Shown: positions 32,521 through 42,727 of the stretch, piece after piece
Layout: every line of letters starts with the position of its first letter
How positions within the stretch are numbered: the first letter of the stretch is position 1
Source: JAJDZL01 sp965221175
Lineage (GTDB): Bacteria; Pseudomonadota; Gammaproteobacteria; Arenicellales; JAJDZL01
Assembly: GCA_965221175.1 (NCBI GenBank)
Contig: OZ244867.1
Coordinates: 3,162,001 to 3,226,000 of the forward strand
DNA: 64,000 nucleotides
Reading direction: 5' to 3'
Position numbers and translations under genes: made by a program
Notes under the pieces: generated by a model
Databases searched by the model: none
What the model was told of the DNA's origin: nothing
The model's input: the letters and a program-made list of their open reading frames with translations, nothing else

Positions 32521-33198
32521 ATGAAAATTGTGGGGCATGGTCTAGGTAGCGTCGTTGTATTGTTTCCACCCGAGGAGATACGACCAACACGAGGATTACC
32601 AATAACCACAGTAATTTATTCAATCGGTGATCGCTATGCTTTTTTACAAGTCCCCGATCTGGCCAAACCAATTTCCGAACTTGACCAAGAGGGCTATAAA
32701 TTCACAGATGGAACGTTTGTCTGCGGAAACGAGAACTTCACAATAAATGAGTTTACTGTCTACAACGATGGAATTAGTATCAGCAGTTACAATACAGACA
32801 CATCTGAGTTGTTTTTTGAAGACTTAATGAGCTGGGCACGAGAGGAGTTAGAGTTCAGGCCATTCGTCCGGGAGCCGATGAAAATTTACCGTAGTCATAT
32901 CACAGTTCGATTTGATCAACCGCTATCTCAAATGATAAAAGGGTTTGACAAATTCTCTAACGCTCTCTCCACTGCACTAGAGATGCATAACGAATTTTCA
33001 ATGCCAGTAGATCTGATTCGAATTGGAATGGGAGTGGATCAATCGAAAGTTGGCAAACTCAGCCCGACCCCGTTCTCATTGGAAAGGAGAATCGGTATTT
33101 CATTTGATGAGGAATGGTACTTTAGCGAAGCTCCGTTTCCAAGCAAGACGCATATAAAGTTGTTAGAAGAACTGGAGTCGGCAATATTGACTGAATGA
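32521..33198 (+). CDS. hypothetical protein downstream of the XRE gene
   Basis: A 225-aa protein that I do not recognise. It has no signal peptide or TM segment, looks alpha/beta, and contains an acidic stretch (SELFFEDLMSWAREELEF). AGTAGGAG lies 5 bases before the ATG, and the gene starts 14 bases after the XRE stop, so it is probably the third gene of that unit. Confidence 0.7.
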   Translation: MKIVGHGLGSVVVLFPPEEIRPTRGLPITTVIYSIGDRYAFLQVPDLAKPISELDQEGYKFTDGTFVCGNENFTINEFTVYNDGISISSYNTDTSELFFEDLMSWAREELEFRPFVREPMKIYRSHITVRFDQPLSQMIKGFDKFSNALSTALEMHNEFSMPVDLIRIGMGVDQSKVGKLSPTPFSLERRIGISFDEEWYFSEAPFPSKTHIKLLEELESAILTE

Positions 33199-33210
33199 CG
33201 GACGATTTCT

Positions 33211-33345
33211 TCAGCCGGTTGTTCGTGTGGATATTCTCACTTCTGCCTCTTTCAAGTTTCGTAACACACGAAATACATCAAGGGGACGTCCTAAATTAGT
33301 GGTGAGGAATGTATGTAATTCCTCTTTGTTGTATCCACAATACAT
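33211..33345 (-). CDS. possible 44-aa ORF, antisense to the fabD leader
   Basis: A 44-codon frame that reads protein-like (NKEELHTFLTTNLGRPLDVF, then RVLRNLKEAEVRIS) with GGAG about 9 bases upstream. It may be a real small protein or the remnant of a larger one. No family recognised. Confidence 0.25.
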   Translation of the reverse strand: MYCGYNKEELHTFLTTNLGRPLDVFRVLRNLKEAEVRISTRTTG

Positions 33346-33366
33346 TTAACAGGTCTCCAAATACGA

Positions 33367-34338
33367 GTGTCGAAAATTCTCTTTATATTTCCAGGTCAAG
33401 GTGCACAATACCCTGGCATTGGCAGTGATCTGATTCAGGCTTTTCAAGTTGCAAAGGAAGCATATGAATTAGCGAGTTCTGTTTTGGGCTATGACATGAT
33501 TGCGCTTTCAAGCGTTGAAACGGGCAACAATATCAACCAAACTAGATATACGCAACCGGTTCTGCTTACACATTCGTACGCGTGCATGCAGGTATTTCTA
33601 CAGCAAACCGAAAATAAAGTACTGCCGTCATTCGCTTGTGGGCACAGTCTAGGCGAATATGGCGCACTCGTTGCTGCCGACTCGCTTAACTTTGAATCTG
33701 CATTGAGTCTGGTATCCACTCGCGGAGAATGTATGGGAGAATTTGGTGGAGGTGAAATGCTTGCACTTCCACTTTCAGAAGATGAACTGAATCCACTAAT
33801 TGAATCCAGTTCTTGTGAAATTGCAGCGTGCAATTTGCCAGAGCAAACGGTTGTTGGTGGCTGGCCGGCCGATCTTGACCACCTGGTTTCTAAAATTGAA
33901 AAAGTGTTTCCGGGCAAGACAGGGACGAGATTGAAGACAGAGGGTGCATTTCATACTTCGCAAATGTTGCCAGCAGCGGAAAAGTTTGAAGCAGTTCTGA
34001 ATGAGGCAGATATCGAATTACCAAAAATACCCGTTGCAGCGAATGTAACTGGCGGATTACATGAGTCTGATGTAGATATGATTCGGTCTAATCTGTACTT
34101 GCAACTGTTTAAACCGGTTCGATGGTATGCGAATTTGATGGCAATTGCGGATATAGGTGCCGATACGGTCATCGAGTTCGGCGGCGGGTTAGGTAGCGGA
34201 AATAGTCCTGCAGATAAACGACCGAATCTAGCTGCCGCAGTAGCACGCGCATACCGACGGAGCAAACCCAGACCTGAATATCATTCAGTCATAAATTTGA
34301 GCACTCTCGAAAGCACCCTGAATAAAGTGTGTCAATGA
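33367..34338 (+). CDS. fabD: malonyl-CoA:ACP transacylase-like protein
   Basis: A 323-aa acyltransferase of the MCAT fold. FPGQGAQYPGIG is at the N-terminus, the catalytic serine is in ACGHSLGEYGALVAA, and the second catalytic His is in EGAFHTSQMLPA. It is not in a fab operon, so it may be a second copy or serve another synthase. The start is GTG 33367. The usual active-site Arg segment reads STRGECMG instead of the common xRGxxM form, which still fits. Confidence 0.88.
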   Translation: MSKILFIFPGQGAQYPGIGSDLIQAFQVAKEAYELASSVLGYDMIALSSVETGNNINQTRYTQPVLLTHSYACMQVFLQQTENKVLPSFACGHSLGEYGALVAADSLNFESALSLVSTRGECMGEFGGGEMLALPLSEDELNPLIESSSCEIAACNLPEQTVVGGWPADLDHLVSKIEKVFPGKTGTRLKTEGAFHTSQMLPAAEKFEAVLNEADIELPKIPVAANVTGGLHESDVDMIRSNLYLQLFKPVRWYANLMAIADIGADTVIEFGGGLGSGNSPADKRPNLAAAVARAYRRSKPRPEYHSVINLSTLESTLNKVCQ

Positions 34339-34449
34339 GTGCCAGATGAATGATTCTGAATTGGGGAACTGTCACATTGTGAGTTCTTGAGAGCTTGCTA
34401 GCAGTCAGGAATTTGATTTCAATCTGCAACAATGCAAGAAATTAAAGTT

Positions 34450-34854
34450 CTAAATTTGTTCTATTTCAATCAGAGTGCCTGCGAAATCTTTCGGATGTAG
34501 AAACAGAACCGGTTTTCCGTGTGCCCCAATTTTGGGTTCTCCATCTCCGAGAATACGCATTCCTTTCGTTTTCAATTGTTCGCGGGCTTCTTCAATATCA
34601 TCGACTTCATAACAGATGTGATGAATGCCACCAGATGTATTCTTTTCAAGAAACCGACAGATCGGCGATTGATCTCCCAAAGGATGCAGCAATTCAATTT
34701 TGGTATTCGGAAGACTAACAAATACTGTGGTAACTCCGTGCTCTGGTAACGGCACAGGTTCTGACACCTCCGCTCCCAACACCATTCGATAGAGTTCACT
34801 TGCCTCTTCAAGGTCGGGAACTGCAATTGCAACGTGATTCAATCTACCAATCAT
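34450..34854 (-). CDS. mce: methylmalonyl-CoA epimerase
   Basis: Interconverts (S)- and (R)-methylmalonyl-CoA. A 134-aa glyoxalase-fold protein with metal ligands in RLNHVAIAVPDLE, IELLHPLG, GIHHICYEVDDI and the final GTLIEIEQ. Its start overlaps the pccA stop by 4 bases, so it ends the propionate operon. Confidence 0.95.
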   Translation of the reverse strand: MIGRLNHVAIAVPDLEEASELYRMVLGAEVSEPVPLPEHGVTTVFVSLPNTKIELLHPLGDQSPICRFLEKNTSGGIHHICYEVDDIEEAREQLKTKGMRILGDGEPKIGAHGKPVLFLHPKDFAGTLIEIEQI

Positions 34855-36851
34855 TTACAGTCCTGTTGATATTCCAGAATTGGCTGATCCGCCGCCAGGC
34901 TGTCTCCAGTCTTGGCAAGAATTTTGGCTATGGTGCCATCTCTTTCAGCCCGAAGAGTATTCTCCATTTTCATGGCTTCAACAATTGCGATTGGATCGCC
35001 AGATTTGACTTCCTGCCCCTCTTCAACGCTGATTTCAACCAGCAGTCCAGGCATCGGAGACTTCAGAAAAGGCGATACTTGCAGATTCGTTTTCTTCAAC
35101 ATGTGTCGGTTGTAACGAGCTGCCATCGGTGTTAATACCTTGAACACAGACCGGTGCCCGAAATAGTCAATTTGGAAAGATATTCCATTTCGGGCAACTT
35201 GCAGGCAGTAGGAATTGCCCGTTAGTGAAAAGCGGAAACGACGTTGTCCGGGCTGCCAAGTGTGTTTGATTTCGTATGACTTCCCGTTTTCCAATTGCAG
35301 TCGATGCCCGAGCTTTGTTTGTTCGATCGTCAGTTTGTAGCAATCATCGCCAGTTACCGCAACCCATTCCGTCGTTGTCTCCCAGTTGCGGGCATTCAGT
35401 TGTTCTCCTATAGTTGCCGACTGCAATTCGTTTAAATAGTGCGCGATAGTCGCAATGACTGCGGCTAATTCAATCTTTGTGCTGGAAGTTGTTTCACAGT
35501 TGTAGCCATCTGGATATTCCTGTTCGATGAATTGCGTACTCATGTCGCCTTTTAGAACAGCATCATTGCGTACCAAGGCCTGCAGAAAAGGCAGGTTGCT
35601 GGTTATCCCTGCTATGTGATATTCATCAAGCGAATTTGCCAGACAAGCGAATGCCTGTTCTCGCGAGTTGTCATGTACGATAAGCTTGGCAATCATCGGG
35701 TCGTAATAGATGGAAACCTCTGCACCTTCAAATACTCCTGTATCGACGCGTATCCGTTCCGTTTCCTGGGGCGGGCGACAGCGAACCAACCTTCCTGTCG
35801 AAGGTAAAAAGTTACGCGCCGGATCTTCTGCATAGATACGCGCTTCGACTGCCCAGCCCGAGGTTGATATGTCCTCTTGTGTAAAACCGAGCTTCTGATT
35901 TGCCGCGACTCGAATCATCCACTCGACAAGGTCAATTCCTGTCACAAATTCGGTTACTGGGTGTTCCACCTGGAGGCGGGTGTTCATTTCTAAAAAATAG
36001 AAATTCTGCTCGGCATCGACTACAAATTCAACAGTACCTGCAGAGATGTAGTCGACTGCTCGCGCAAGTGCGACTGCCTGACTCGAAATTTCGGCTCTCG
36101 TCTCGTCATTCAGGAAGGGAGAAGGAGCTTCTTCGATTACTTTTTGGTGCCGTCGTTGCAAAGAGCATTCTCTTTCCCCAAGATGAATGACATTACCGTG
36201 TTTGTCAGCGAGCACCTGTATCTCAATGTGCCTGGGATTCTCAATATATTTCTCGACGAATACCCGGTCGTCGCCGAAGTGTGTCTTCGCCTCGCTTGCA
36301 GAACGTACGAAGCCTTCCCTGCACTCATCGTCATCGTAGGCCAGTCGCATTCCTTTGCCGCCGCCTGCTGAAGTAGGCTTCAACATGACAGGATAGCCAA
36401 CTTTCTTGGCTAGCTCTACTGCGTGGTCAGGATCTTGAATGACGTCATCAAAACCAGGAATCACGCTCACTCCAGCTTCCCGTGCGATTTTTTTTGAAGT
36501 GATTTTATCGCCCATCGCTTCAATCGCTGCCGGTCCGGGTCCAATAAACTCGATATCGGCCTCATTCAACTGCTTTCCGAAGTTCGTATCCTCTGACAGA
36601 AATCCATATCCCGGATGCACCGCATTTGCTCCCGTCTTCTTGCAGGCGTCAATGATCGCATCAACATTCAAGTAGCTCTGAGCGGCGAGTGCGGGGCCGA
36701 TACCAACAGATTCATCTGCGCTCTCAACGTGAAGTGCATAGCGGTCCGCGTCGGAAAATACGGCGACAGTTGCGATGCCCATGCGCTTTGCCGTACGCAT
36801 GATGCGGCAGGCTATTTCCCCTCGATTCGCGATCAGTATTTTGTCGAACAT
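34851..36851 (-). CDS. pccA: propionyl-CoA carboxylase, biotin-carrying alpha subunit
   Basis: A 666-aa protein. The biotin carboxylase domain spans residues 1-450 (ILIANRGEIACRI, the ATP-grasp loop KPTSAGGGKGMR, EMNTRLQVEHPVTE). A linker/BT domain follows, and a C-terminal biotinyl domain carries the biotin lysine in VEAMKMENTL. It carboxylates the biotin that PccB then uses on propionyl-CoA. It lies 17 bases downstream of pccB. Confidence 0.95.
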   Translation of the reverse strand: MFDKILIANRGEIACRIMRTAKRMGIATVAVFSDADRYALHVESADESVGIGPALAAQSYLNVDAIIDACKKTGANAVHPGYGFLSEDTNFGKQLNEADIEFIGPGPAAIEAMGDKITSKKIAREAGVSVIPGFDDVIQDPDHAVELAKKVGYPVMLKPTSAGGGKGMRLAYDDDECREGFVRSASEAKTHFGDDRVFVEKYIENPRHIEIQVLADKHGNVIHLGERECSLQRRHQKVIEEAPSPFLNDETRAEISSQAVALARAVDYISAGTVEFVVDAEQNFYFLEMNTRLQVEHPVTEFVTGIDLVEWMIRVAANQKLGFTQEDISTSGWAVEARIYAEDPARNFLPSTGRLVRCRPPQETERIRVDTGVFEGAEVSIYYDPMIAKLIVHDNSREQAFACLANSLDEYHIAGITSNLPFLQALVRNDAVLKGDMSTQFIEQEYPDGYNCETTSSTKIELAAVIATIAHYLNELQSATIGEQLNARNWETTTEWVAVTGDDCYKLTIEQTKLGHRLQLENGKSYEIKHTWQPGQRRFRFSLTGNSYCLQVARNGISFQIDYFGHRSVFKVLTPMAARYNRHMLKKTNLQVSPFLKSPMPGLLVEISVEEGQEVKSGDPIAIVEAMKMENTLRAERDGTIAKILAKTGDSLAADQPILEYQQDCK

Positions 36852-36868
36852 GGAGACAAGGGGATGCG

Positions 36869-38401
36869 CTACAGCGGAATATTGCCGTGCTTGCGCCAGG
36901 GGTTTTCCAATATTTTATCTCGCAACATATCAAGCGAGCGACAGATGCGCTCTCTTGTCGTATGCGGCATGATTACATCATCAATGAATCCGCGACTGGC
37001 GGCGACGAACGGATTGGAGAATTTTTGCCGATACTCTTCAGTTCTTGCCGCAATCTTTTCCTCGTCTCCCAGTTCCGCCCGGAAAATGATCTCTACGGCA
37101 CCTTCGGGTCCCATTACTGCAATCTGTGCACTTGGCCAAGCTAGGTTTACATCTCCTCGAAGGTGTTTGGAACTCATGACGTCATACGCACCGCCGTATG
37201 CCTTGCGCGTAATGACCGTCACTTTGGGAATCGTTGCTTCCGCGTAGGCATACAGAAGTTTTGCTCCATGCTTGATGATTCCGCCGTGTTCCTGGGCGGT
37301 GCCTGGCATGAATCCCGGTACATCGACAAAGGTAAGTATCGGAATTCCGAATGCATCACAGAAGCGGACGAATCTTGCCGCTTTGATGGAAGAGTGAATG
37401 TCCAAGCATCCTGCCAGTACCATCGGTTGATTTGCAACAATCCCGACAGTTGCCCCTTCCATGCGGGCAAATCCTATCACGATATTTTTGGCATGGTCAG
37501 GTTTGAGCTCGAAAAAATAGTCATCATCGACAACTTTCAGAATCAGCTCCTTGATATCGTAAGGCTGATTCGGGTCGTCGGGAACCAGAGTGTCCAATGA
37601 AAGATCTTCCCGTTCACGTGGGTCGCTGGTCATCCGCATCGGCACTGGACTGCGATTGTTGACGGGTAGAAAATCGAAGAACGTTCTCAGCATCATGCAA
37701 GCTTCGACATCATTCTCGAAGGCTCCGTCCGCAACGCCGGATTGTATCGTGTGAGCAGAAGCGCCGCCGAGCTGCTCGGCAGATACCTCTTCATGCGTAA
37801 CAGTCTTGGTAACATCGGGACCGGTTACAAACATATAGGAACTGTCTCTCACCATAAATATGAAGTCGGTGATTGCGGGTGAGTAAACCGCTCCCCCAGC
37901 ACAGGGCCCCATAATGACCGAAATCTGAGGAATTACACCGGAGGCTAGGACATTCCGCTCAAATATGTCTGCATATCCACCCAGCGAAGCAACGCCATCC
38001 TGAATACGGGCGCCGCCGGAGTCATTGATTCCAATCATCGGTGCTCCAACTTTCATAGCCTGATCCATCACTTTGCCGATTTTTTCAGCGTGAGCTTCTG
38101 AGAGCGAACCTCCATACACTGTAAAGTCCTGACTGAAAATAAACACAAGCCGACCGTGAATTGTGCCGTAGCCGGTAACTACACCATCCCCGGGAATTTT
38201 GTTGTCCGCCATGCCAAAATCGGAACTGCGATGCTCGACGAACATGTCCCACTCTTCAAAGCTGTCTTTGTCGAGCAGCAGGTCGATTCGTTCGCGGGCG
38301 GTCAGACGTCCTTTTCCATGTTGGGCGTCTATTCGTTTTTGTCCGCCACCAAGCCGTGCAGCCTGGCGTTTTTCTTCAAGCCTGTTGATGATGTCCTGCA
38401 T
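36869..38401 (-). CDS. pccB: propionyl-CoA carboxylase, beta subunit
   Basis: Carboxyltransferase subunit, 510 aa, normal length. Crotonase-fold halves have GINDSGGARIQDGVASLGGY and IMGPCAGGAVYSPAI in the first, and FVDVPGFMPGTAQEHGGII and KAYGGAYDVMSSKHL in the second. The last pair distinguishes propionyl- from acetyl-CoA carboxylases. With PccA it makes (S)-methylmalonyl-CoA. Confidence 0.95.
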   Translation of the reverse strand: MQDIINRLEEKRQAARLGGGQKRIDAQHGKGRLTARERIDLLLDKDSFEEWDMFVEHRSSDFGMADNKIPGDGVVTGYGTIHGRLVFIFSQDFTVYGGSLSEAHAEKIGKVMDQAMKVGAPMIGINDSGGARIQDGVASLGGYADIFERNVLASGVIPQISVIMGPCAGGAVYSPAITDFIFMVRDSSYMFVTGPDVTKTVTHEEVSAEQLGGASAHTIQSGVADGAFENDVEACMMLRTFFDFLPVNNRSPVPMRMTSDPREREDLSLDTLVPDDPNQPYDIKELILKVVDDDYFFELKPDHAKNIVIGFARMEGATVGIVANQPMVLAGCLDIHSSIKAARFVRFCDAFGIPILTFVDVPGFMPGTAQEHGGIIKHGAKLLYAYAEATIPKVTVITRKAYGGAYDVMSSKHLRGDVNLAWPSAQIAVMGPEGAVEIIFRAELGDEEKIAARTEEYRQKFSNPFVAASRGFIDDVIMPHTTRERICRSLDMLRDKILENPWRKHGNIPL

Positions 38402-38422
38402 GAATGCCTTCTGTGCGACCCG

Positions 38423-40573
38423 CTATATTGTTTGCAAACTCTGTTCGATCATCCCCAGAACTTCAGGAATTGTATCCAAAATGCGTGTGCCGGGTCCGTA
38501 TACGGCTGCGACACCGAGGCTCTGAAGAATTTTTACATCTGCAGGTGGAACCACGCCGCCGCAAATTACAATGATGTTGTCAGCACCTTCTTTCCGCAAT
38601 CCTTCAATCACCTCAGGCACCAGTGTTCTGTGTCCGCCTGCTTGCGTTGATATTCCGACCAGATGAACGTCGTTGTCAACGGCTTGTCGAACCACTTCGG
38701 CGGGTGTTTGAAACAGCGCACCGATATCGACTTCAAATCCAAAGTCTGCATAAGCTGTGGCGATCACTTTTGCTCCACGATCGTGACCGTCCTGACCGAG
38801 CTTGGCGATCAGTGCCCGTGGGCGACGATGGTGAACATTCACAAACGAATCGACCTTTTGCCGAATGGCGGTTACTTCCTCCAAATTACTGATCTCGGTT
38901 CGGTACACGCCGCTGACGGCCTGCGGTATCGCGCGATGCTGTCCGAACACTTGGCGCAGGCTATCGGTAATTTCACCAACTGTGGCGCGTTCACGGGCCG
39001 CTTCAATCGAAAGCTGGAGCAGTCCCCATTTGCCGGATTCGGCCCGGCATTGCAGCTTTTCGAGTGTGTCCTGACAGCGAACCTCATCCCGGCTTTGTTG
39101 AACCTGACGCAGCCGTTCAATCTGACTCTGGCGTACGGCTTGATTGTCGACTTCCAGCAGATCGACTTCGTCTTCGCCGTCACTCTTGAAGCGATTGACG
39201 CCAACGATGACTTCCTCGCCCATGTCCAGCCTCGCCTGTCGGCGAGCTGCCGATTCTTCGATGCGTTTTTTAGGCATTCCTGCTTCGACGGCTTTCGTCA
39301 TTCCGCCGAGCGATTCCACTTCGCCAATTAATTTTTTGCCTTCTGCAATCAAGGATGCAGTCAGACTTTCCACGTAATAGGAACCCGCCAGCGGGTCTAC
39401 GACTTTCGCCAGGCCGGACTCTTCCCTCAGAATCAATTGCGTGTTACGTGCAATTTTTGCAGAAAACTCGCTCGGCAGGGCGAGTGCCTCATCAAACGAA
39501 TTGGTGTGCAGCGATTGTGTGCCGCCGAGAATTGCCGCAAGTGCTTCTACCGTTGTTCGGACAATGTTGTTATAGGGAGACTGACTTGTCAGGCTCACGC
39601 CTGAAGTCTGACAGTGGGTTCGAAGCATCAGAGAAGTCGGATTTTCTGGACTGAACAGGGACTGCATCAAATCGGCCCAAAGAAATCTGGCAGCACGGAG
39701 TTTGGCGACTTCCATGAAAAGATTCATGCCGATACAGAAAAAGAATGACAGTCTAGGTGCAAAATCGTCAACGGCCATGCCGGTCGACAGGGCGGCGCGG
39801 ACGTATTCGATGCCGTCTGCGATGGTATATGCGAGTTCCTGAACGCAGGTGGCACCGGCTTCCTGCATGTGATATCCGGAAATGGAAATCGGATTGAAGC
39901 GAGGCATCTGTTCAGCGGTGTGTCGAATGATGTCTGCTACGATCCGCATGGAAGGTCTGGGTGGATAGATGTAGGTATTACGTACCATGAATTCTTTCAG
40001 AATGTCATTTTGCAATGTTCCTGAGAGCGCATTCTGTGCAACACCCTGTTCTTCCGCGGCAACGATAAACATCGCCAGTACCGGCAGGACTGCGCCGTTC
40101 ATGGTCATGGATACCGAAATTTTGTCCAACGGTATCTCATTGAACAGGATTTTCATGTCTTCCACACTGTCGATTGCCACACCGGCCTTGCCGACGTCTC
40201 CAACTACGCGCTTGTGGTCGGAGTCGTAGCCTCTGTGTGTGGGTAGATCGAAAGCGACAGACAGGCCAGTCTGGCCGGAGCGAAGATTGTCACGATAGAA
40301 CCGGTTGGATTCCTCTGCGGTGGAGAAACCCGCGTATTGCCTCAGTGTCCAGGGTCTTCCTGCATACATGGTTGCCCGAGGCCCGCGCAGGTATGGAGGA
40401 AAGCCCGGCCACGTAGAACAATGTTCCATATCAGCAAGATCATCTGCCGTATAGACCGGTTTGACGTCAATGCCTTCGGGCGTCTTCCATACAAGCTCGT
40501 CCGGGCTTCGGCCCTTCAATTCCGCTTGCGCCCGCTGCTGCCAGTCAGAACTCGAGTAATCCGGAAATTTCAT
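38423..40573 (-). CDS. scpA: methylmalonyl-CoA mutase
   Basis: Adenosylcobalamin enzyme that isomerises (R)-methylmalonyl-CoA to succinyl-CoA. A 716-aa single-chain form. The TIM-barrel substrate domain has ATMYAGRPWTLRQYAGF and HTNSFDEALALPSE. The C-terminal B12-binding domain has the lower-ligand motif GQDGHDRGAKVIA and the SLGVAAVYGPGT strand. The gene for the B12 chaperone MeaB is not in this operon. It lies between prpE and pccB. Confidence 0.96.
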   Translation of the reverse strand: MKFPDYSSSDWQQRAQAELKGRSPDELVWKTPEGIDVKPVYTADDLADMEHCSTWPGFPPYLRGPRATMYAGRPWTLRQYAGFSTAEESNRFYRDNLRSGQTGLSVAFDLPTHRGYDSDHKRVVGDVGKAGVAIDSVEDMKILFNEIPLDKISVSMTMNGAVLPVLAMFIVAAEEQGVAQNALSGTLQNDILKEFMVRNTYIYPPRPSMRIVADIIRHTAEQMPRFNPISISGYHMQEAGATCVQELAYTIADGIEYVRAALSTGMAVDDFAPRLSFFFCIGMNLFMEVAKLRAARFLWADLMQSLFSPENPTSLMLRTHCQTSGVSLTSQSPYNNIVRTTVEALAAILGGTQSLHTNSFDEALALPSEFSAKIARNTQLILREESGLAKVVDPLAGSYYVESLTASLIAEGKKLIGEVESLGGMTKAVEAGMPKKRIEESAARRQARLDMGEEVIVGVNRFKSDGEDEVDLLEVDNQAVRQSQIERLRQVQQSRDEVRCQDTLEKLQCRAESGKWGLLQLSIEAARERATVGEITDSLRQVFGQHRAIPQAVSGVYRTEISNLEEVTAIRQKVDSFVNVHHRRPRALIAKLGQDGHDRGAKVIATAYADFGFEVDIGALFQTPAEVVRQAVDNDVHLVGISTQAGGHRTLVPEVIEGLRKEGADNIIVICGGVVPPADVKILQSLGVAAVYGPGTRILDTIPEVLGMIEQSLQTI

Positions 40574-40621
40574 TGGATTGTCTTGTGCAGGATTTTTAGC
40601 GATTCTGCCCAGGCAACGGGA

Positions 40622-42517
40622 TCAAGACTTTGCGTAGCCAATTGATTTCAGCGAATCGGTGATCTCGTCCAGTATGACTGGGTCATCAATTGTGGCTGGC
40701 ATCTGCCACGATTCGGAATCTGCAATTTTCTGCATCGTTCCGCGCAGAATTTTTCCCGAACGGGTTTTCGGCAGACGATTGACTACGAGCGCTTCCTTGA
40801 AAGCCGCTACCGGGCCAATTTTGTCACGCACCAAACGTACGCATTCTTTCACGATTTGATCATAATCTCGTTCGCAGCCAGCATTCAGAACCAGAAAACC
40901 GAGCGGATGCTGTCCTTTGAGAGAATCGCTTACACCGGTTACTGCGCATTCGGCGACATCGGGATGCGATGTCAGCACTTCTTCCATAGCACCGGTAGAG
41001 AGTCGATGTCCTGCGACATTGATGATGTCATCGGTTCGAGACATTACATAGATATAACCATCTTCATCAATGAATCCGGCATCGGCCGTCTTGTAGGATC
41101 CCGGAAATTCTGCAAGATATACATCAAAAAATCTCTGCTTCGCATTCCACAATGTTGGAAAACTCCCCGGCGGCAAGGGCAGGTTCACCACGAGCGAGCC
41201 GATTTCACCAGGTGGCAGTTCTTGGTTTTGATCATTGACAACCTTGAGGTCCCAACCTGGCACCGGTTTGGATGGGGAACCTTCCTTAATCGGAAGGTGT
41301 TCAATACCGATGGAGTTGGCGCAAATCGCCCATCCTGTCTCGGTTTGCCACCAATGGTCAATCACCGGAACCTGAAGTTTGTCTTCGGCCCAATGCAGGG
41401 TGTCGGGGTCAGTCCGTTCACCTGCAAGAAACAGAGTATTGAAAGCGGACATATCATATTTCTTCAAGTATTCACCGGTGGGATCTTCTTTTTTAATGGC
41501 GCGAAACGCTGTGGGTGCGGTAAACAGAGTCGAAACCTTGTGTTCAGAAATCACTCTCCAAAAAGCGCCCGGGTCAGGGGTGCCGACAGGTTTGCCTTCA
41601 TACAGGATCGCAGTATTCCCTGCGAACAAGGGCGCGTAAATGATATACGAGTGTCCAACAACCCAGCCGACATCGGACGCCGCCCAGAACACTTCGCCCG
41701 GGTCAACACCGTAGATGTTTTTCATCGACCACTTCAAGGCGACGATATGGCCGCCGTTATCCCGCACTACGCCTTTTGGTTGTCCGGTTGTACCCGAAGT
41801 GTAGATGATATAGAGCGGATCGGTAGCTTTGACGGTCACACAGTCTGCGGGCACTGCATTAGCCATTACGTCATTCCAGTCGTGATCGCGACCGGCGGTT
41901 AATTTAGCTTCTGCCTGCGGACGCTGATAGACCACGCAAGCTGCAGGTTTATGTGTAGACAGGTCGATTGCAGCATCAACCAAAGGCTTGTATTCAATGG
42001 TTCTGCCTGGTTCAAGACCACAGGACGCTGTAACGATGGCAACCGGTTTTGCATCATCAATGCGTACTGCGAGTTCGTTTGATGCGAAGCCGCCGAACAC
42101 AACCGAGTGTATAGCTCCAAGTCGCGCGCAGGCAAGAACGGAGATTACGGTCTCTGGGATCATCGGCATGTAAATCACCACGCGTGATCCCCGTTCAACG
42201 CCGAGAGCAGAGAGTGCTCCAGCAAATCGAGCGGTTTCTTCGGTCAGCTGGCGGTAGGTGTAGTGCCTGATTTCGCCGGTCATGGCAGAATCGTAGATGA
42301 TTGCGTTCTGCTCTCCTCGACCTTCTTTGACGTGTAGATCGAGTGCGTTGTAGCAGGTGTTGACTTCAGCGCCGGTGAACCAACGGTAGTAGGGCTTGTC
42401 GGAGTCATCGAGTACTTTATCCCAGGGTTTTTCCCAGTGAACGGCTTTTGCAATTTCCCCCCAGTATTCGTCCGGACGCTCCATGGATTGTTTAAATTCT
42501 TCTTGATATCTGCTCAT
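40622..42517 (-). CDS. prpE: propionyl-CoA synthetase
   Basis: AMP-forming ligase, 631 aa, of the PrpE branch of acetyl-CoA-synthetase-like enzymes. Evidence: RWFTGAEVNTCYNALDLHV, P-loop IYTSGTTGQPKGVVRD, WWQTETGW and the regulatory/catalytic lysine in LPKTRSGKILRG. Context supports propionate rather than acetate: all enzymes that turn propionyl-CoA into succinyl-CoA follow in the same operon. It is the first gene, so the operon promoter lies in 42518-42721. Confidence 0.92.
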   Translation of the reverse strand: MSRYQEEFKQSMERPDEYWGEIAKAVHWEKPWDKVLDDSDKPYYRWFTGAEVNTCYNALDLHVKEGRGEQNAIIYDSAMTGEIRHYTYRQLTEETARFAGALSALGVERGSRVVIYMPMIPETVISVLACARLGAIHSVVFGGFASNELAVRIDDAKPVAIVTASCGLEPGRTIEYKPLVDAAIDLSTHKPAACVVYQRPQAEAKLTAGRDHDWNDVMANAVPADCVTVKATDPLYIIYTSGTTGQPKGVVRDNGGHIVALKWSMKNIYGVDPGEVFWAASDVGWVVGHSYIIYAPLFAGNTAILYEGKPVGTPDPGAFWRVISEHKVSTLFTAPTAFRAIKKEDPTGEYLKKYDMSAFNTLFLAGERTDPDTLHWAEDKLQVPVIDHWWQTETGWAICANSIGIEHLPIKEGSPSKPVPGWDLKVVNDQNQELPPGEIGSLVVNLPLPPGSFPTLWNAKQRFFDVYLAEFPGSYKTADAGFIDEDGYIYVMSRTDDIINVAGHRLSTGAMEEVLTSHPDVAECAVTGVSDSLKGQHPLGFLVLNAGCERDYDQIVKECVRLVRDKIGPVAAFKEALVVNRLPKTRSGKILRGTMQKIADSESWQMPATIDDPVILDEITDSLKSIGYAKS

Positions 42518-42727
42518 ATTTAGGTCTATTTCGAATAGTGTGTCGGTTCAGTTCGATTACTTATCTAATGTCAACAGTGAAAATTCACTCTTCATTTCGG
42601 TCATTACTTCAATAAAATAGTTCAGTAGTGGAATCGCTGTCAAACACATATCACTTAGATTATCAAGCGAAAGCGATTAAACCACCACTTAATTTTATCA
42701 ATCGTTGAATAAGGAGCACCATTGGAC

